From assembly GCA_030052745.1 (NCBI GenBank), contig JANBVO010000005.1, positions 496,001 to 560,000 on the forward strand: a stretch of DNA of 64,000 nucleotides. Reading direction: 5' to 3'. The DNA is from Pleurostoma richardsiae (lineage: Eukaryota; Ascomycota; Sordariomycetes; Calosphaeriales; Pleurostomataceae). The notes below the pieces were generated by a model that was given only the letters and a program-made list of their open reading frames with translations, ran no database searches and had not been told where the DNA came from. Shown here piece by piece: positions 23,138 to 33,193 of the stretch. Both the position numbers and the translations under genes were made by a program. Position 1 is the first letter of the stretch; each line of letters opens with the position of its first letter.

Positions 23138-24385
23138 TCAAATGCAACCCAGCCTATTCCATTTGTGACGCCACCATTGTCGCAGCTTCTCTCCACGCCG
23201 CTTAAGCATCCCTGGCCCTTCTCCTTGACTCTTTCCAGCAGGGGACTCGCTCCACGGCCGGGCCTCTAGAGCTGCCAAATACATGGCTGCACTTTCTCCT
23301 GGAACCGAGGAAAAGCAGGGGTCGTGCTTGGAGTATTCCTTGGCCTTCACCATCCATTCTGGAGACTCGAAGGCGGCGTCTGGAGGTTTGACCTCGTAGT
23401 TGTGCTTGTGGTGCGGCCAGCAATGCTTCCATCCGCCTTCGTCCGGCGAAGCGCATGGCCCCAATCTGTGCCACGTATCGGAGATGATTTCGACGCCAAA
23501 CTCCCGACGTTCCCCGATTATTGTTTGATATTGGAACGAGCACTGCCGACGCTTGAGACTGGGTGATCGCAGTGCAGAGGCAGCTCCACGCTTGTTCATC
23601 CTGTCAAGCAATTCCTCCATGCATGAACACTCCCAGTCATCGTGTGGCCATCGGTAGGGTGTCTCCTCTATTCTTGGTTTGACGACAGGCTCACTGAGCG
23701 GTCGCTTCAAGTTGTGTGGCACCCACATGCGCTGTACTGTATGGAGGACGAGCTCATCTCGAACAATAGCAGCTTCGGTATCCAGCTTGACATATTCCGC
23801 GACGTACTCCATCTCTTTTGACTCGAATTTCGACAAGAAAGATATGGCATTATCTGGGACCTTCGTCCATGCGCTGGAGGTGGATAGAGATGACAAGGGT
23901 CGCCCGAATCGCTCCCCGAACCGGTGCCGCTGCATCACCAGGTAGACATCTCGGAAACCGAGTTTCCACATATTCCACCACTCCGGGCCATCACTCTGGC
24001 GCTTGCAAGCCCCAGACTCATCTGGAAGGCAAGAAATGCCGCTGGCTGAAGCCACGGGGCTGTCGACTGTAGAAAGGCGATGCAGGATGGCACAGAAGTG
24101 ACAAAGTTCGTACTCGGGCAGGTCCCTCTCAAGAAGCTTCAGCAGTTCCCACCTCTCAGCCACGTCTGACGCGGTGTAGTGGTGTTCTTGCTTGTCCTGC
24201 TCTTCGATCCTTCTTCCCCGGAGCGCTTCCAATGACTGTTTCCCGGAAACCTTTAAGGTACGCTTGCAGGTCAAAGCAAACACAACTGTGGCGGAGGGAG
24301 ATAATGATTCCAAGATCTGAAGAATAACTTTATCCGGGAAATTCGTTATGTGTGGTGCCATCGTGCTCTCGGCAGCGGGAGCCAT
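23138..24385 (-). CDS. F-box domain protein
   Basis: A single exon of 415 residues. An F-box-like motif lies at about residues 12-50 (ITNFPDKVILQILESLSPSA followed by VVFALTCKRTL), which would bind Skp1 and make the protein the substrate receptor of an SCF ubiquitin ligase. The rest has no repeat such as LRR or WD40. It contains a CHFC pair (ELCHFCAILHRL) and many Trp, Cys and His residues, a style seen in lineage-expanded fungal F-box families. The Met at 24385 opens the frame; a second Met at residue 9 is possible. The substrate cannot be predicted. Confidence 0.75.
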   Translation of the reverse strand: MAPAAESTMAPHITNFPDKVILQILESLSPSATVVFALTCKRTLKVSGKQSLEALRGRRIEEQDKQEHHYTASDVAERWELLKLLERDLPEYELCHFCAILHRLSTVDSPVASASGISCLPDESGACKRQSDGPEWWNMWKLGFRDVYLVMQRHRFGERFGRPLSSLSTSSAWTKVPDNAISFLSKFESKEMEYVAEYVKLDTEAAIVRDELVLHTVQRMWVPHNLKRPLSEPVVKPRIEETPYRWPHDDWECSCMEELLDRMNKRGAASALRSPSLKRRQCSFQYQTIIGERREFGVEIISDTWHRLGPCASPDEGGWKHCWPHHKHNYEVKPPDAAFESPEWMVKAKEYSKHDPCFSSVPGESAAMYLAALEARPWSESPAGKSQGEGPGMLKRRGEKLRQWWRHKWNRLGCI

Positions 24386-25037
24386 CAGAACAGAGTATTA
24401 TTGTGTGTGAAAGGGAAGTCGCATGCCAACTTGTCGCATGGGAAGACAAGAAGAGTGAGATTCCACAAGGATTGTCAAAAGATACAGAAAACATGACCTG
24501 AGGTAGAAAGGACAGGAAGAGTGAGATAAATATACTTGCGATACTCAGGGCTATTAGGTTCAGGCGAAGTTTATCAATGTCCATCAAGGGAGCAGGAAGT
24601 CCAGTAAGCTCTGGGGAAAGAGATATTCAAACCTAGATCCGTTACGGTTAATCATAATGGCAGAACTAAGTCTGTATTTAGAGACAGACTATCTGTAGTC
24701 GAGAACTCTTAATGTTGGAGACGTTGGTGAGTGATGTCTGGTGTTTGTTCAAACGGACTCGAAAACGGTACCTCCAAAAAGAAAATATTAGGAGGGTACT
24801 TCAATTCGTATTGTTTTTGCGGGAGTATGCGGCAAGAGAGCCTAGGGTGTAGGGTAATGTTCTAACTGATAGCTTGACCCACATGGCGGCTCGTCGTGCA
24901 GTTGTCGATAAGACAGGAAATCCACCCGATAAGGAAAATTTACGAGGAGAACGGGACTGAATTTCTCTTGCCGATTCAGCGAACATTGGTTTCTCAAGGA
25001 TCTCCTTCAATCTCTCTGCCTCTACTCGTCGCCCACA
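24386..25037. promoter_or_regulatory. Divergent promoter region, F-box gene and noc2
   Basis: 652 bp between two outward-facing genes. Moderately AT-rich around 24500-24800. No defined element is recognised. Confidence 0.45.
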
Positions 25038-27434
25038 ATGGCGACCAGCAAGAAGAATCTGAAGGCGACCAAGAAGTTCGAAAAGAAGCACCTGAAGGGT
25101 GTTCTGGACCAGCGGAAAGCAACTGCGAAAACAAAGCAACGGCAGCAGATCAAGGCGAAGAAGCAGGCGAAGCGCGCAAAGGATGGCGAGTTCTTCAAAG
25201 GACCCCAAGATGGCGAGAAGGCTACCAACGGCGCGGCAAAGAAAGCGCCCAAGGTCAGCGATATGAGTGTCGACGACTTCTTCCAGGGCGGCTTCGAGAT
25301 CATCGACAAGGGCAAGCCTGAGAAGAAGTCCCTTGGTCAGCTCGGCAAGAGAAAGCGAAATGGCCCCGCTGCGCCAGCACCGGCGGACGATGCTTCTTCC
25401 GATGACGACTCCGACATCGACATCACTGCTGGTGGTCCAGATGAGGCGAGCGATGACGAAGAGTCCGGAAGCGACGAAGATCGAGGTATGAGCAAGAGCG
25501 CAATGGAGGCTCTCGCTAAGGACGACCCCGACTTCTACAATTTCTTGAAAGAGAACGATCCGGAGACCCTCGAGTTCGATGAGCACGTCGACCTTGCTGA
25601 GATCGACGACCTTAGCGGCAGCGATGAAGAGCAGCCGAAGAAGAAGCGGAAGAAGGATAAGAAAAAGGCTGTCGAGGTCGACGAGGAGCCGGAAGACGAG
25701 TTCGCGCAGACCAATGAGCTGACGAAGCCTATGGTCGCTAAGTGGAAGGCGGCAATGACTGAGACGCACTCTCTCCGGGCGGCGAGGCAGGTTGTCCTTG
25801 CTTTCCGGGCCGCAGCGCACTTGAACGAGGACGACGAAGAGAACCAGCAGAAGTACTCCATATCCAGCCCGGAGGTCTTCCATGACATCTTAATTGTCGC
25901 CCTGAACCAGATACCTGAGGTTTTGCAGCACCATGTCCCTGTCAAGGAGTCGGCGGCGGGCAAGGTTTACGTGCCCACAGAGGGCAAGAAGTTCAAGACG
26001 ATCTCGCTCCTCATCAAGAGCTACACCGCTTCCGTCCTCCACCTTCTCGGCACCCTCTCGGACGATGCGACCTTGAAGCTGACTATCTCTGCTCTTATGC
26101 CTCTGCTACCGTACCTGCTGTCGTTCCGCAAAGTCCTCAAGAACCTTGTCAAGACGGTGGTGCACTTCTGGTCGCAGTCTACAAGCAGTGAAGCCACACG
26201 GATAACAGCTTTCCTAGTCCTCCGCAAGCTTGTGGTCATTGGTGACAGAGGCGTTAGGGAGGCTGTTCTCAAGGTCACTTACCAGGGACTGATCCAAGGC
26301 AGCCGTACCACCAACGTCAACACCATCCAGGGCATCAACCTGATGAAGAACTCGGCTGCCGAACTGTGGGGAATCGACCAGACTCTTGGCTACACTACGG
26401 CATTCAGCTTCATTCGCCAACTCGCCATTCATCTCCGTAACAGCATTGTCCATAACCAGAACAACTCCTTCAGGACGGTATACAACTGGCAGTATGTACA
26501 CTCCCTCGACTTCTGGTCCACCGTGCTGTCAGAGCATTGCAACACCCTCAAAGAGGCAGAGGCTGGCAAGGAGAGTCAGCTCCGGCTGCTGATCTATCCA
26601 CTCGTACAAGTCACGTTGGGTGCCATGCGTCTCATACCGACGGCAGCCTACTTCCCCTTGCGGTTCCAACTCATACGCGCGCTCCTCCGCATCTCCCGGT
26701 CAACGGGCACTTACATACCCCTGGCGTCTGCCCTTCTCGAGGTGCTCAACTCGGCAGAGATGAAGAAGCCGCCCAAAGCCACGACCCTGAAGCAGCTGGA
26801 CTTCAGCGTCGCTTACAAGGCACCCAAGTCATACTTGAGGACACGCGTGTACCAAGATGGTGTGGGCGACCAGGTCGTTGAACTGCTATCCGAGTACTTC
26901 GTGCTGTGGTCGACCAACATCGCCTTCCCCGAGTTCTCCCTGCCCGTCATCATCATGTTGAAGCGGTGGCTGAAGGACGCGCGGGGCAAGAAGGGCTCGG
27001 GCAACAAGAACGGCAAACTGAACGCTGCCCTCGTTCTCCTCGTGCAGAAGCTCGAGGCGAACGCCAAGTTCATCGAGCAGAAGCGGGCAAACGTCGACTT
27101 CGCGCCTCGGGACAGGACGCAGGTGGACGCCTTCCTCAAGGACTTTGAGTGGCAGAAGACCCCCGTCGGCGCCTTCGTCGTCTCGCAGCGGCAGATGCGG
27201 CTCGAGAAGCAGAAGATGATGGAGGAGGCTAGGAAGGAGGAGGAGAGGAAGCGGAAAGAGGACGAGAAGAAGGCCTTGGGCGAGGATGAGGGCGAGGATG
27301 ACAGTGATGAGGGAGATGACGATGAGCTCGATGGCGAGGAGGACAGCGAGGTCGAAGGAGAGTTCGAGGATGAGGACGAAGAGGAAGAGGACGACGGTGA
27401 AGACGAAGAGGAAGCAGAAGAAGAGGACGAGTAG
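25038..27434 (+). CDS. noc2: Noc2, nucleolar complex protein in 60S ribosome biogenesis
   Basis: An intronless 798-residue protein. Noc2 pairs with Noc1 and then Noc3 to escort pre-60S particles from nucleolus to nucleoplasm. The Lys-rich N terminus (KKNLKATKKFEKKHLKGV) and VDDFFQGGFE are typical. An acidic segment at about 110-165 and a Lys-rich stretch (KKKRKKDKKKAVE) follow. The conserved alpha-helical core runs from about 230 to 740, with family-typical pieces LLIYPLVQVTLGAMRLIPTA, YFPLRFQLIRALLRIS, and TPVGAFVVSQRQMRLEKQ near the end. The last 50 or so residues are almost entirely Asp and Glu. The ATG at 25038 is the first in frame. Confidence 0.95.
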   Translation: MATSKKNLKATKKFEKKHLKGVLDQRKATAKTKQRQQIKAKKQAKRAKDGEFFKGPQDGEKATNGAAKKAPKVSDMSVDDFFQGGFEIIDKGKPEKKSLGQLGKRKRNGPAAPAPADDASSDDDSDIDITAGGPDEASDDEESGSDEDRGMSKSAMEALAKDDPDFYNFLKENDPETLEFDEHVDLAEIDDLSGSDEEQPKKKRKKDKKKAVEVDEEPEDEFAQTNELTKPMVAKWKAAMTETHSLRAARQVVLAFRAAAHLNEDDEENQQKYSISSPEVFHDILIVALNQIPEVLQHHVPVKESAAGKVYVPTEGKKFKTISLLIKSYTASVLHLLGTLSDDATLKLTISALMPLLPYLLSFRKVLKNLVKTVVHFWSQSTSSEATRITAFLVLRKLVVIGDRGVREAVLKVTYQGLIQGSRTTNVNTIQGINLMKNSAAELWGIDQTLGYTTAFSFIRQLAIHLRNSIVHNQNNSFRTVYNWQYVHSLDFWSTVLSEHCNTLKEAEAGKESQLRLLIYPLVQVTLGAMRLIPTAAYFPLRFQLIRALLRISRSTGTYIPLASALLEVLNSAEMKKPPKATTLKQLDFSVAYKAPKSYLRTRVYQDGVGDQVVELLSEYFVLWSTNIAFPEFSLPVIIMLKRWLKDARGKKGSGNKNGKLNAALVLLVQKLEANAKFIEQKRANVDFAPRDRTQVDAFLKDFEWQKTPVGAFVVSQRQMRLEKQKMMEEARKEEERKRKEDEKKALGEDEGEDDSDEGDDDELDGEEDSEVEGEFEDEDEEEEDDGEDEEEAEEEDE

Positions 27435-27907
27435 TGCTTCGGCATCAAGTACCAGGCGTACAGGTCAGAGGAAAAGTTCACAGGCTTTCTGTCGGGTTCA
27501 TTAGCTCCGATATTCGCGTAGTCGACGCATTTATACGCTACGCACATAGAGCGATATTTGATTCAGGGTTATCACGATCCTCGTCTACAATATCTTCTCC
27601 AGCTTCCTATCTCCCAGTACAGTGCCAAACATAGAGCAGAATCTCCTTCGGCGTAGGGACACGACCCATACAGCGTCCGGCTCACTGTATCGATCCCAAC
27701 TCAACATTGTGTGGCTTCCCTTAAGGAAAAGTAAGAATTATCTGGTCTCCTTCAGGGGGCCCTTTTGCTCCTTTGTTCGATCCCACTTGTTATGCACTTC
27801 TTTCTTTCAGAGATGACTACCGAACCGAACTATGTAACCAGAACCCCTTCTCCCATTCGTTATTCCAAGCCAAGAACCATCATCCCATCTCAAGACCGGT
27901 CGCCATA
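27435..27907. other. Convergent intergenic region after noc2
   Basis: 3' flanks of noc2 and the ANCHR-like gene. Nothing further is seen. Confidence 0.6.
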
Positions 27908-29277
27908 TCATAAATCATACCTGCTAAACTTCACCCACTTGTGCCCGCGCTCGTCGTACCCTGCCGACGGGCCCACGTGCATCTCCCTGAAGCAGCGCGC
28001 GCAGAAGACGTCGCCGTCGCAGCCCAGGCACCGCACCGTCGCGTCCTCCAGGCACACGATGCACCACGTCTTCTGGTCCTCGTCCGTGTACCCGGGCCGC
28101 TTCATGACGCCTTTTACGGGGCGATCGCCGGGCTGGAAGGTCGGCGCGGCGGGGAGGCCGAAGGCGTCCGTCGCCGGCGCCGTGCCCAGGCCCTTGAGCG
28201 CCGCCATGCGCGCGGATATCTCGTCCTCGAAGTCGAGGGGCTCGTCGGGCGCGGGGTCGCGGAGGGCAGTCGGCACCGTCGGGAGGGACAGGGCCCCGCC
28301 CGCTTCGTCTCCGCTGCTGTCTTCGCTGGTGTGTGCTACGTCTTCTGTATCTGTGGGCACCTCAGGGAGAGATAGGCCACCCCCGGAGGAGGCATGGTTG
28401 CCTTCCAAGTCCTTGTCGTCCGCCGATTGTGTACTCGGTGGAACAAGTGCGGGGTTCGATGCCGACGCAGCAGCTTCTTCGCTATCCATCGGGCGATCCA
28501 GCTCCGCCTCATCCATAGCTTGGGATAGTACCTCCTGCACTGCCCGCTTCATCTCCTCACCCTCTGAATCGTCTTCCGCTGCTCCATGGTCGCCATCTGC
28601 CGGGCGAGCATCGTCCTCAGGGGGCCGAGCAGCATCCTCTCGGCCTAACTTCTCCAGAAGCTCAGCGACACGCCTGGACTCATCCTCCTCCTCCTCCTCC
28701 TCCTTCTCAGGAGCCCAATCGCCAGGCTCGGGACCTAGGCCTGCCAGGATCTCGTCAAGCGCCGCCTCGTCCGCGACGAAGAGCGAGTCTAGCTCGTCGC
28801 CATGGCCGCCGTCACTGCCACCCTGCAGGCGTGACGATAGTGCGGGGGATGCATGATCAGAGCTGCGAGATGCCACGTTCGTCCCAGCAACGTGAGCAGG
28901 CGGTGGCTGTGCCGGCCCAGGCACCGCAGACTCGGAGTACGGGGGTGGGGGGCCCCGTTCGCCGGTGGTCTCGCCAGGGGGCGATGCATCCTGGCTATCG
29001 CTATCCTGCCGCTTGTTCCGGAGGGTGCGGAGCCGGGCAGATAGGGCGTCCTCCCTGGTGAGAGGCCCTGCTGCGGGCTGGATACCTGTGGCGGATATGC
29101 TGAGTGCACTTGTTTGCGGGAAGAGATGGCTTAGTCTAAGTGTTCAACAACATGAGATGAGACATCTAGAGAGTGTAATTACTTTGAGGACGTGTCCAAT
29201 GTCACAGTGCTGGGCTTGAGAGCATTCAACCTCTCAAGGAGGCTCCTGTCCAGGTTGGGGCCCGAGCTGTCCGCCAT
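27908..29277 (-). CDS. ANCHR/ZFYVE19-like protein: tandem MIM1 motifs and C-terminal zinc domain
   Basis: Exons 29277-29183 and 29108-27908, joined in phase 2 (donor GTAATT, acceptor ACAAG), give 431 residues. The C terminus (about 375-431) is a Cys/His zinc module, WCIVCLEDATVRCLGCDGD then FCARCFREMH and GHKWVKF, as found at the C terminus of animal ANCHR (ZFYVE19), the abscission/NoCut checkpoint regulator that holds VPS4. The N-terminal FYVE domain of the animal protein is absent. Two segments match the MIM1 consensus (D/E)xxLxxRLxxL(K/R) for Vps4 MIT binding: residues 10-21 and 51-62, one on each side of the intron. A PPPPY motif at 85-89 could bind NEDD4/Rsp5-type WW domains. The middle is acidic and disordered with a repeated GGxLSLPxVPT motif. 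Family membership is good; the function in fungi is inferred. Confidence 0.82.
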
Positions 29278-29786
29278 GATGCCATTGGCTGGGGTACGGA
29301 AGAGGCGGTGCTGGCGATAGTGAGCCCACGATGTTGAAGCGAAGTAGGCGGTTGGAGGCAATTCTGATGGGGAGCTGACCCTCTCGTGATATCAAACTTG
29401 AAGAGGGTTGCCCGCCATGCATGAGGCACACAGGAAGGCAGACTTGCAGATCGGGAGATCTAGATTGCCTAACAGGGCGTCGCTGTGGCTTGCCGACTGG
29501 CGCGCCACAAGATGGGGTTAGGGTGGTACATACTGCATAGTAGGTAGGCTCGCTGCATCATAACCTAACCGATCTGAACTTCTTGCAATGCAGATCACTC
29601 GCCTCTTGCCTGTGGATTCTAGTGCTGAGTTGCTCAATCCATGGATATCTTGATCTCTTGGTTGGTTAATGGGAATATCTCAGAGAAGTTTGACAAAACA
29701 AGAAATGACTCGTATCATCTAAATAACTCAGATGAATTCATCGTTAACTAAACCAAGACTGCCATATTTGAAAAGATCCCCAGGTT
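29278..29786. other. Intergenic region upstream of the ANCHR-like gene
   Basis: Promoter of the ANCHR-like gene and 3' flank of the Zn2Cys6 gene, both on the minus strand. It becomes AT-richer towards 29700. A single GGGGTTAGGGT at about 29514 is not repeated. Confidence 0.5.
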
Positions 29787-31614
29787 TTAGACTAAACTTG
29801 GAATGAACCTTGTTGTGCTGATAATTGCACTTAGCCTGTCCATGTATGTCGGCACAAACTCTTGATCAGAAAGAAGATCTTCTTGTATCCACAGGGCCTT
29901 CAGGCTTTGTCTCAAACAGTCTATATTTCGCCCGTACGTTCTCCTCTCTGTCCTCTGGACCACGTCGAGGATCATAATTCTCTGCTCGTCAGTCCGCGCC
30001 TCGTAGCCCAGGATGAGCAAAGGAAACTGAAGTTCGCAAGTACTCATCCGGCATAATAGGGCAAATGCACTATCCAAGAGAGGCTGTATACTCCGCAGCC
30101 CCCCAGAAATACTTTCCGAAACTCGAGTAAGATAGATGATTGCCGCCAGTTGATACAACTGGATCATATGTGTCGCATTTGTGTTCGACTCAGCCGAAAA
30201 TTTGCCGTATCTTTCAGAAATTTCCGTCGCAGTGCTAGCTTTACCTTCTAGCATGTTGAGGCTTTCCACACAGTTCTCCATCGTGTCTCTCTGTTCCAGT
30301 ACTTGGAATAGCACCTCGAAGATCTCGGAGAGAAAGCACAATATAGGATGAGATGGTCGCACAGGGTCGGTCATCTAGGTGCAAATAGTAAGTATAACTC
30401 ACGAAACAATAGGGATTAGTAGACTTGCCTGTGGCCCCGTTGCACCCAGAATCCTGTCAGGCCCTTTAATATCAAGCTGCTTAGCAAAAATAGTCTTTAC
30501 TGGACCACGTCGCCAGTGCAGGAGGCTGAATTGAGCAATCACATCATGATAATAAACCCAGTCGAGCAATTCAGTTACAAAGCTTGTGTTTGTCTGGTTA
30601 TCGAGATGGTGTTCCTTGATAATACCTTTCACTCCACAGACGTACCACAGCCATTGTCCGCTTGTTTCCGACGATGTCTGGATCTTAGAAAAGCTTAGCT
30701 CACTTCAGGCCTGACTTTGGTCATCATATTCGAACCAACCTCGAACGAACATAGAAGCATGCCCGCGGCGACATGTTGAGCTGCCTCTGGTGTGCTTAAG
30801 GTACCATTCGCTGCAGACTTAGCGAGTGCGCTGATGGCAGATGTCTTGAACTGAACGGCTCGGGACTGGAGCCCATCACGGTACTGTGAAGAAACTGCAA
30901 GCAAGGCGAACAAGACGGCCCTGGATGTAAGGGTGCCATTTGACAGTGCCATCTGAATCAACAAATTTCTAAAACCTGCCACGTCCTGGTTGAAGATGAC
31001 TAGAGAAGAGAACGCGGTAGATGCGACTATCAGACACTTAGCCTCAGTTGGGTACATTAGTAATTGATCAATCACACCCACAATATTGAATCAGTTCCGC
31101 CTCTCTTCCATCCAGCGGGCACGGTTTCCACGAGGAGAGATGCGGTGTAACTAGTTGGTCGGGCAGAATCCTTGCTACGTCGGGTGTCTCTGTGGAAGTG
31201 TTAGCCATTTGTCAGCAACCTCGGAATCAAAGGAAGTGGTTACTCCATGTGTTCGATTCTACCAGATAGTTGTACATTTCCATGTCCCGGAACGAGGTTT
31301 GAATGACATGAAGCTCGAGAGATCTACTCCGACTCTTCCTTCGTGGCGGTAAGTTCCCGAGTATCGCGCGTTTAGGATCGTTGTCCCTTGGCCACGCGAG
31401 GCGGATGCCATAACCTTGACACTTTCTTCTCACCCGAGCGCAGTTCTGGCAGCGTGGTAATTTGCGGTCACATCGAACTCTACGGTCTGTAGTACGTAGT
31501 CAGTCAACATCGTCTCAAGTGCAAAAAAGTACATCTGTCATATTGTAAGTCACCTTTGCAAGTCCAACAGCCAATAGAGGCCAAGCTTATCCCCACAGAG
31601 TGATTTTCTGCCAT
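29787..31614 (-). CDS. Zn(II)2Cys6 transcription factor with fungal-specific regulatory domain
   Basis: Six exons assembled by hand: 31614-31554, 31486-31244, 31189-31082, 31026-30740, 30683-30429 and 30374-29787, all in phase, for 513 residues. The DNA-binding domain is complete: Cys16, 19, 26, 33, 36 and 43 in CWTCKDRRVRCDRKLPRCQN followed by CARVRRKC, with intron 1 splitting the cluster. GYGIRLAWPRDND follows, as is common in this class. The rest matches the fungal-specific transcription factor domain (Fungal_trans_2 type): REAELIQYFASTAFSSLV, MALSNGTLTSRAVLFALLAV, AAGMLLCSFE, WLWYVCGVKGII, and PLLILGYEARTDEQRIMIL near the end. Intron 5 has a GC donor (GCAAGT). It is divergent from a dehydrogenase 518 bp away, a layout typical of local pathway regulators. 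No frame damage is seen. Confidence 0.88.
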
Positions 31615-32132
31615 TCGGATGTGACACTGAATGAGGTTTTGCCCTGATCCTCCAAGACGTGACTATCGCATGTAGACGACGCGGGCCGTGGACCGGGGAG
31701 GGGGGATTATTGAGAATGTTAGAGAGATATGGACATGCTCGATGGCCTGACCCACCCAAGGTAAGTTCTCGCGAGATTTATGGGGCACTTCTCTACATTA
31801 CTAATGATACAACGAACCTCTGCCGCACAAAGGCGTTAATGAACATGCTAACATGCCAACTAGGAATGCAGTCAAGTATTCGTGACTGGGACATGACTCG
31901 ATGTATTAAACTACCTTGACTGTCATTGATGGTGAGCCAGGAGGTACTAAGATGGGTATTGAGTACACCAGATCTTTCCTCTGAACGAATCTCTTGTCGC
32001 CCGGCCCAGATCTTTCTCTGGGTATAAGTACGACAGGACGAACCATCTAGTTCAGATCAAATAATAGGCATTAGAACAAAATTTCCATTACTCTGCTCCC
32101 TCATTAAAATCCCGCTCTTAAGGTTCCTCACT
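31615..32132. promoter_or_regulatory. Divergent promoter between Zn2Cys6 regulator and dehydrogenase
   Basis: 518 bp between outward-facing start codons. Zn2Cys6 proteins usually bind CGG half-sites; I do not see a convincing paired CGG element by eye. No gene is recognised inside. Confidence 0.4.
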
Positions 32133-33193
32133 ATGTCTTCGTATCTGATCACTGGGGTATCGCGAGGCATCGGCGTATGTCCATGACCCATAGACGGCTT
32201 CATATTACGCCAGATGGAAGACTGATCGATCATTGTTCCAGTTTGCATTCCTCCGGTATATCTCTGCAGATCCGGCTAATACGGTTGTCGGGCTTGTTCG
32301 TGATAAAGTCACGACCGAGAAAAAGGTCAGCGAGGAGTTGGGAACCCGGCCCAATGTCCACATCATCCAGGCCGATATCACGGACTACGACTCGTTAAAG
32401 GTAGGCACGGACTATTGTCTATAGCAGAGACCATATACTTATACCACGCTCAGAAATCCGTGGACCAAGTCTCTCCTATAGTCAATGGATCCCTTGACTA
32501 TTTGATCGCCAACGCGGGGTATATTTCCGATTGGTCTGCTTATCATCCTCTGGGCTCATTGTATGTATCTTCAGTCCCTTGCCTCCAAACGAATTTGGAT
32601 TTGGAGACTAAGTCATGGCTCTCAAAACCATAGGGGTAACGATCCTCAAAGACTAGAAGACGACCTACTTGAATGCTTCCGCGTCAACACCATAGGAAAC
32701 ATCCATCTGTTCAACCTCTACATGCCGCTCATTCTGAAGGGCGGCATCAAGAAAGTCATTACTCTTTCGTCAGGATTTGCTGACAATGACCTTACGACGG
32801 AGTACTCAATCGACGTCGCCGGCCCATACTCGATCAGCAAGGCTGCTATGAACACTGCCGTGGCCAAGTTCAGCGCTGAGTATGCGGGAGATGGTGTTTT
32901 GTTCATGAGCATCGCTCCGGGAGCCGTCGAAGTCGGACAGGACAGAAATTGTAAAGAAACCATATCTACACTTCTCGGGCACCATGCTAACACTTGCCGA
33001 AGTGACCGAAGACCAGATCAAGAATGCCGTGGCTCTGGGAGCGAAATTTGCTCGCTACGCCCCTCATTTCCGCGGTCGTACGACACCAGAAGAGTCTGTC
33101 AAGGATATGATGTCCGTTATCGAAGGAGCGAGCCTTGCATCTGTGCACGGGGGCTGTTTCATCTCACACCATGGAAACAAGCAGTGGCTGTAA
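32133..33193 (+). CDS. Short-chain dehydrogenase/reductase (classical SDR)
   Basis: Five exons (32133-32174, 32242-32400, 32454-32560, 32634-32950, 33003-33193) give 271 residues; junction phases 0, 0, 2 and 1 all agree. The nucleotide-binding motif TGVSRGIG is at residues 7-14, the structural NAG motif is at about 85-87 (LIANAGYI), and the catalytic residues are Ser148/149 with Tyr168 and Lys172 (YSISK). SDRs of this type reduce or oxidise carbonyl/hydroxyl groups with NAD(P)(H). The opening resembles fungal ketoreductases of the norsolorinic-acid-reductase-like group, but the substrate cannot be read from sequence. The C terminus (SVIEGASLASVHGGCFISHH) is typical. It probably answers to the divergent Zn2Cys6 gene (inference). 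Confidence 0.9.

Noticed and set aside
24801-25883. Minus-strand 360-codon open frame, Leu-rich and hydrophobic looking
   Set aside because: Opposite strand of noc2; the Leu runs are complements of Lys/Glu-rich codons.
26813-27547. Minus-strand 244-codon frame with poly-Ser
   Set aside because: Complement of the Glu/Asp-coding tail of noc2.
27765-28856. Plus-strand 363-codon Ser-rich frame
   Set aside because: Antisense to the ANCHR-like gene, whose own frame has zinc-module and MIM1 features.
29505-29530. TTAGGG word suggesting telomeric repeat
   Set aside because: A single copy only; no array, and the window is gene-dense on both sides.
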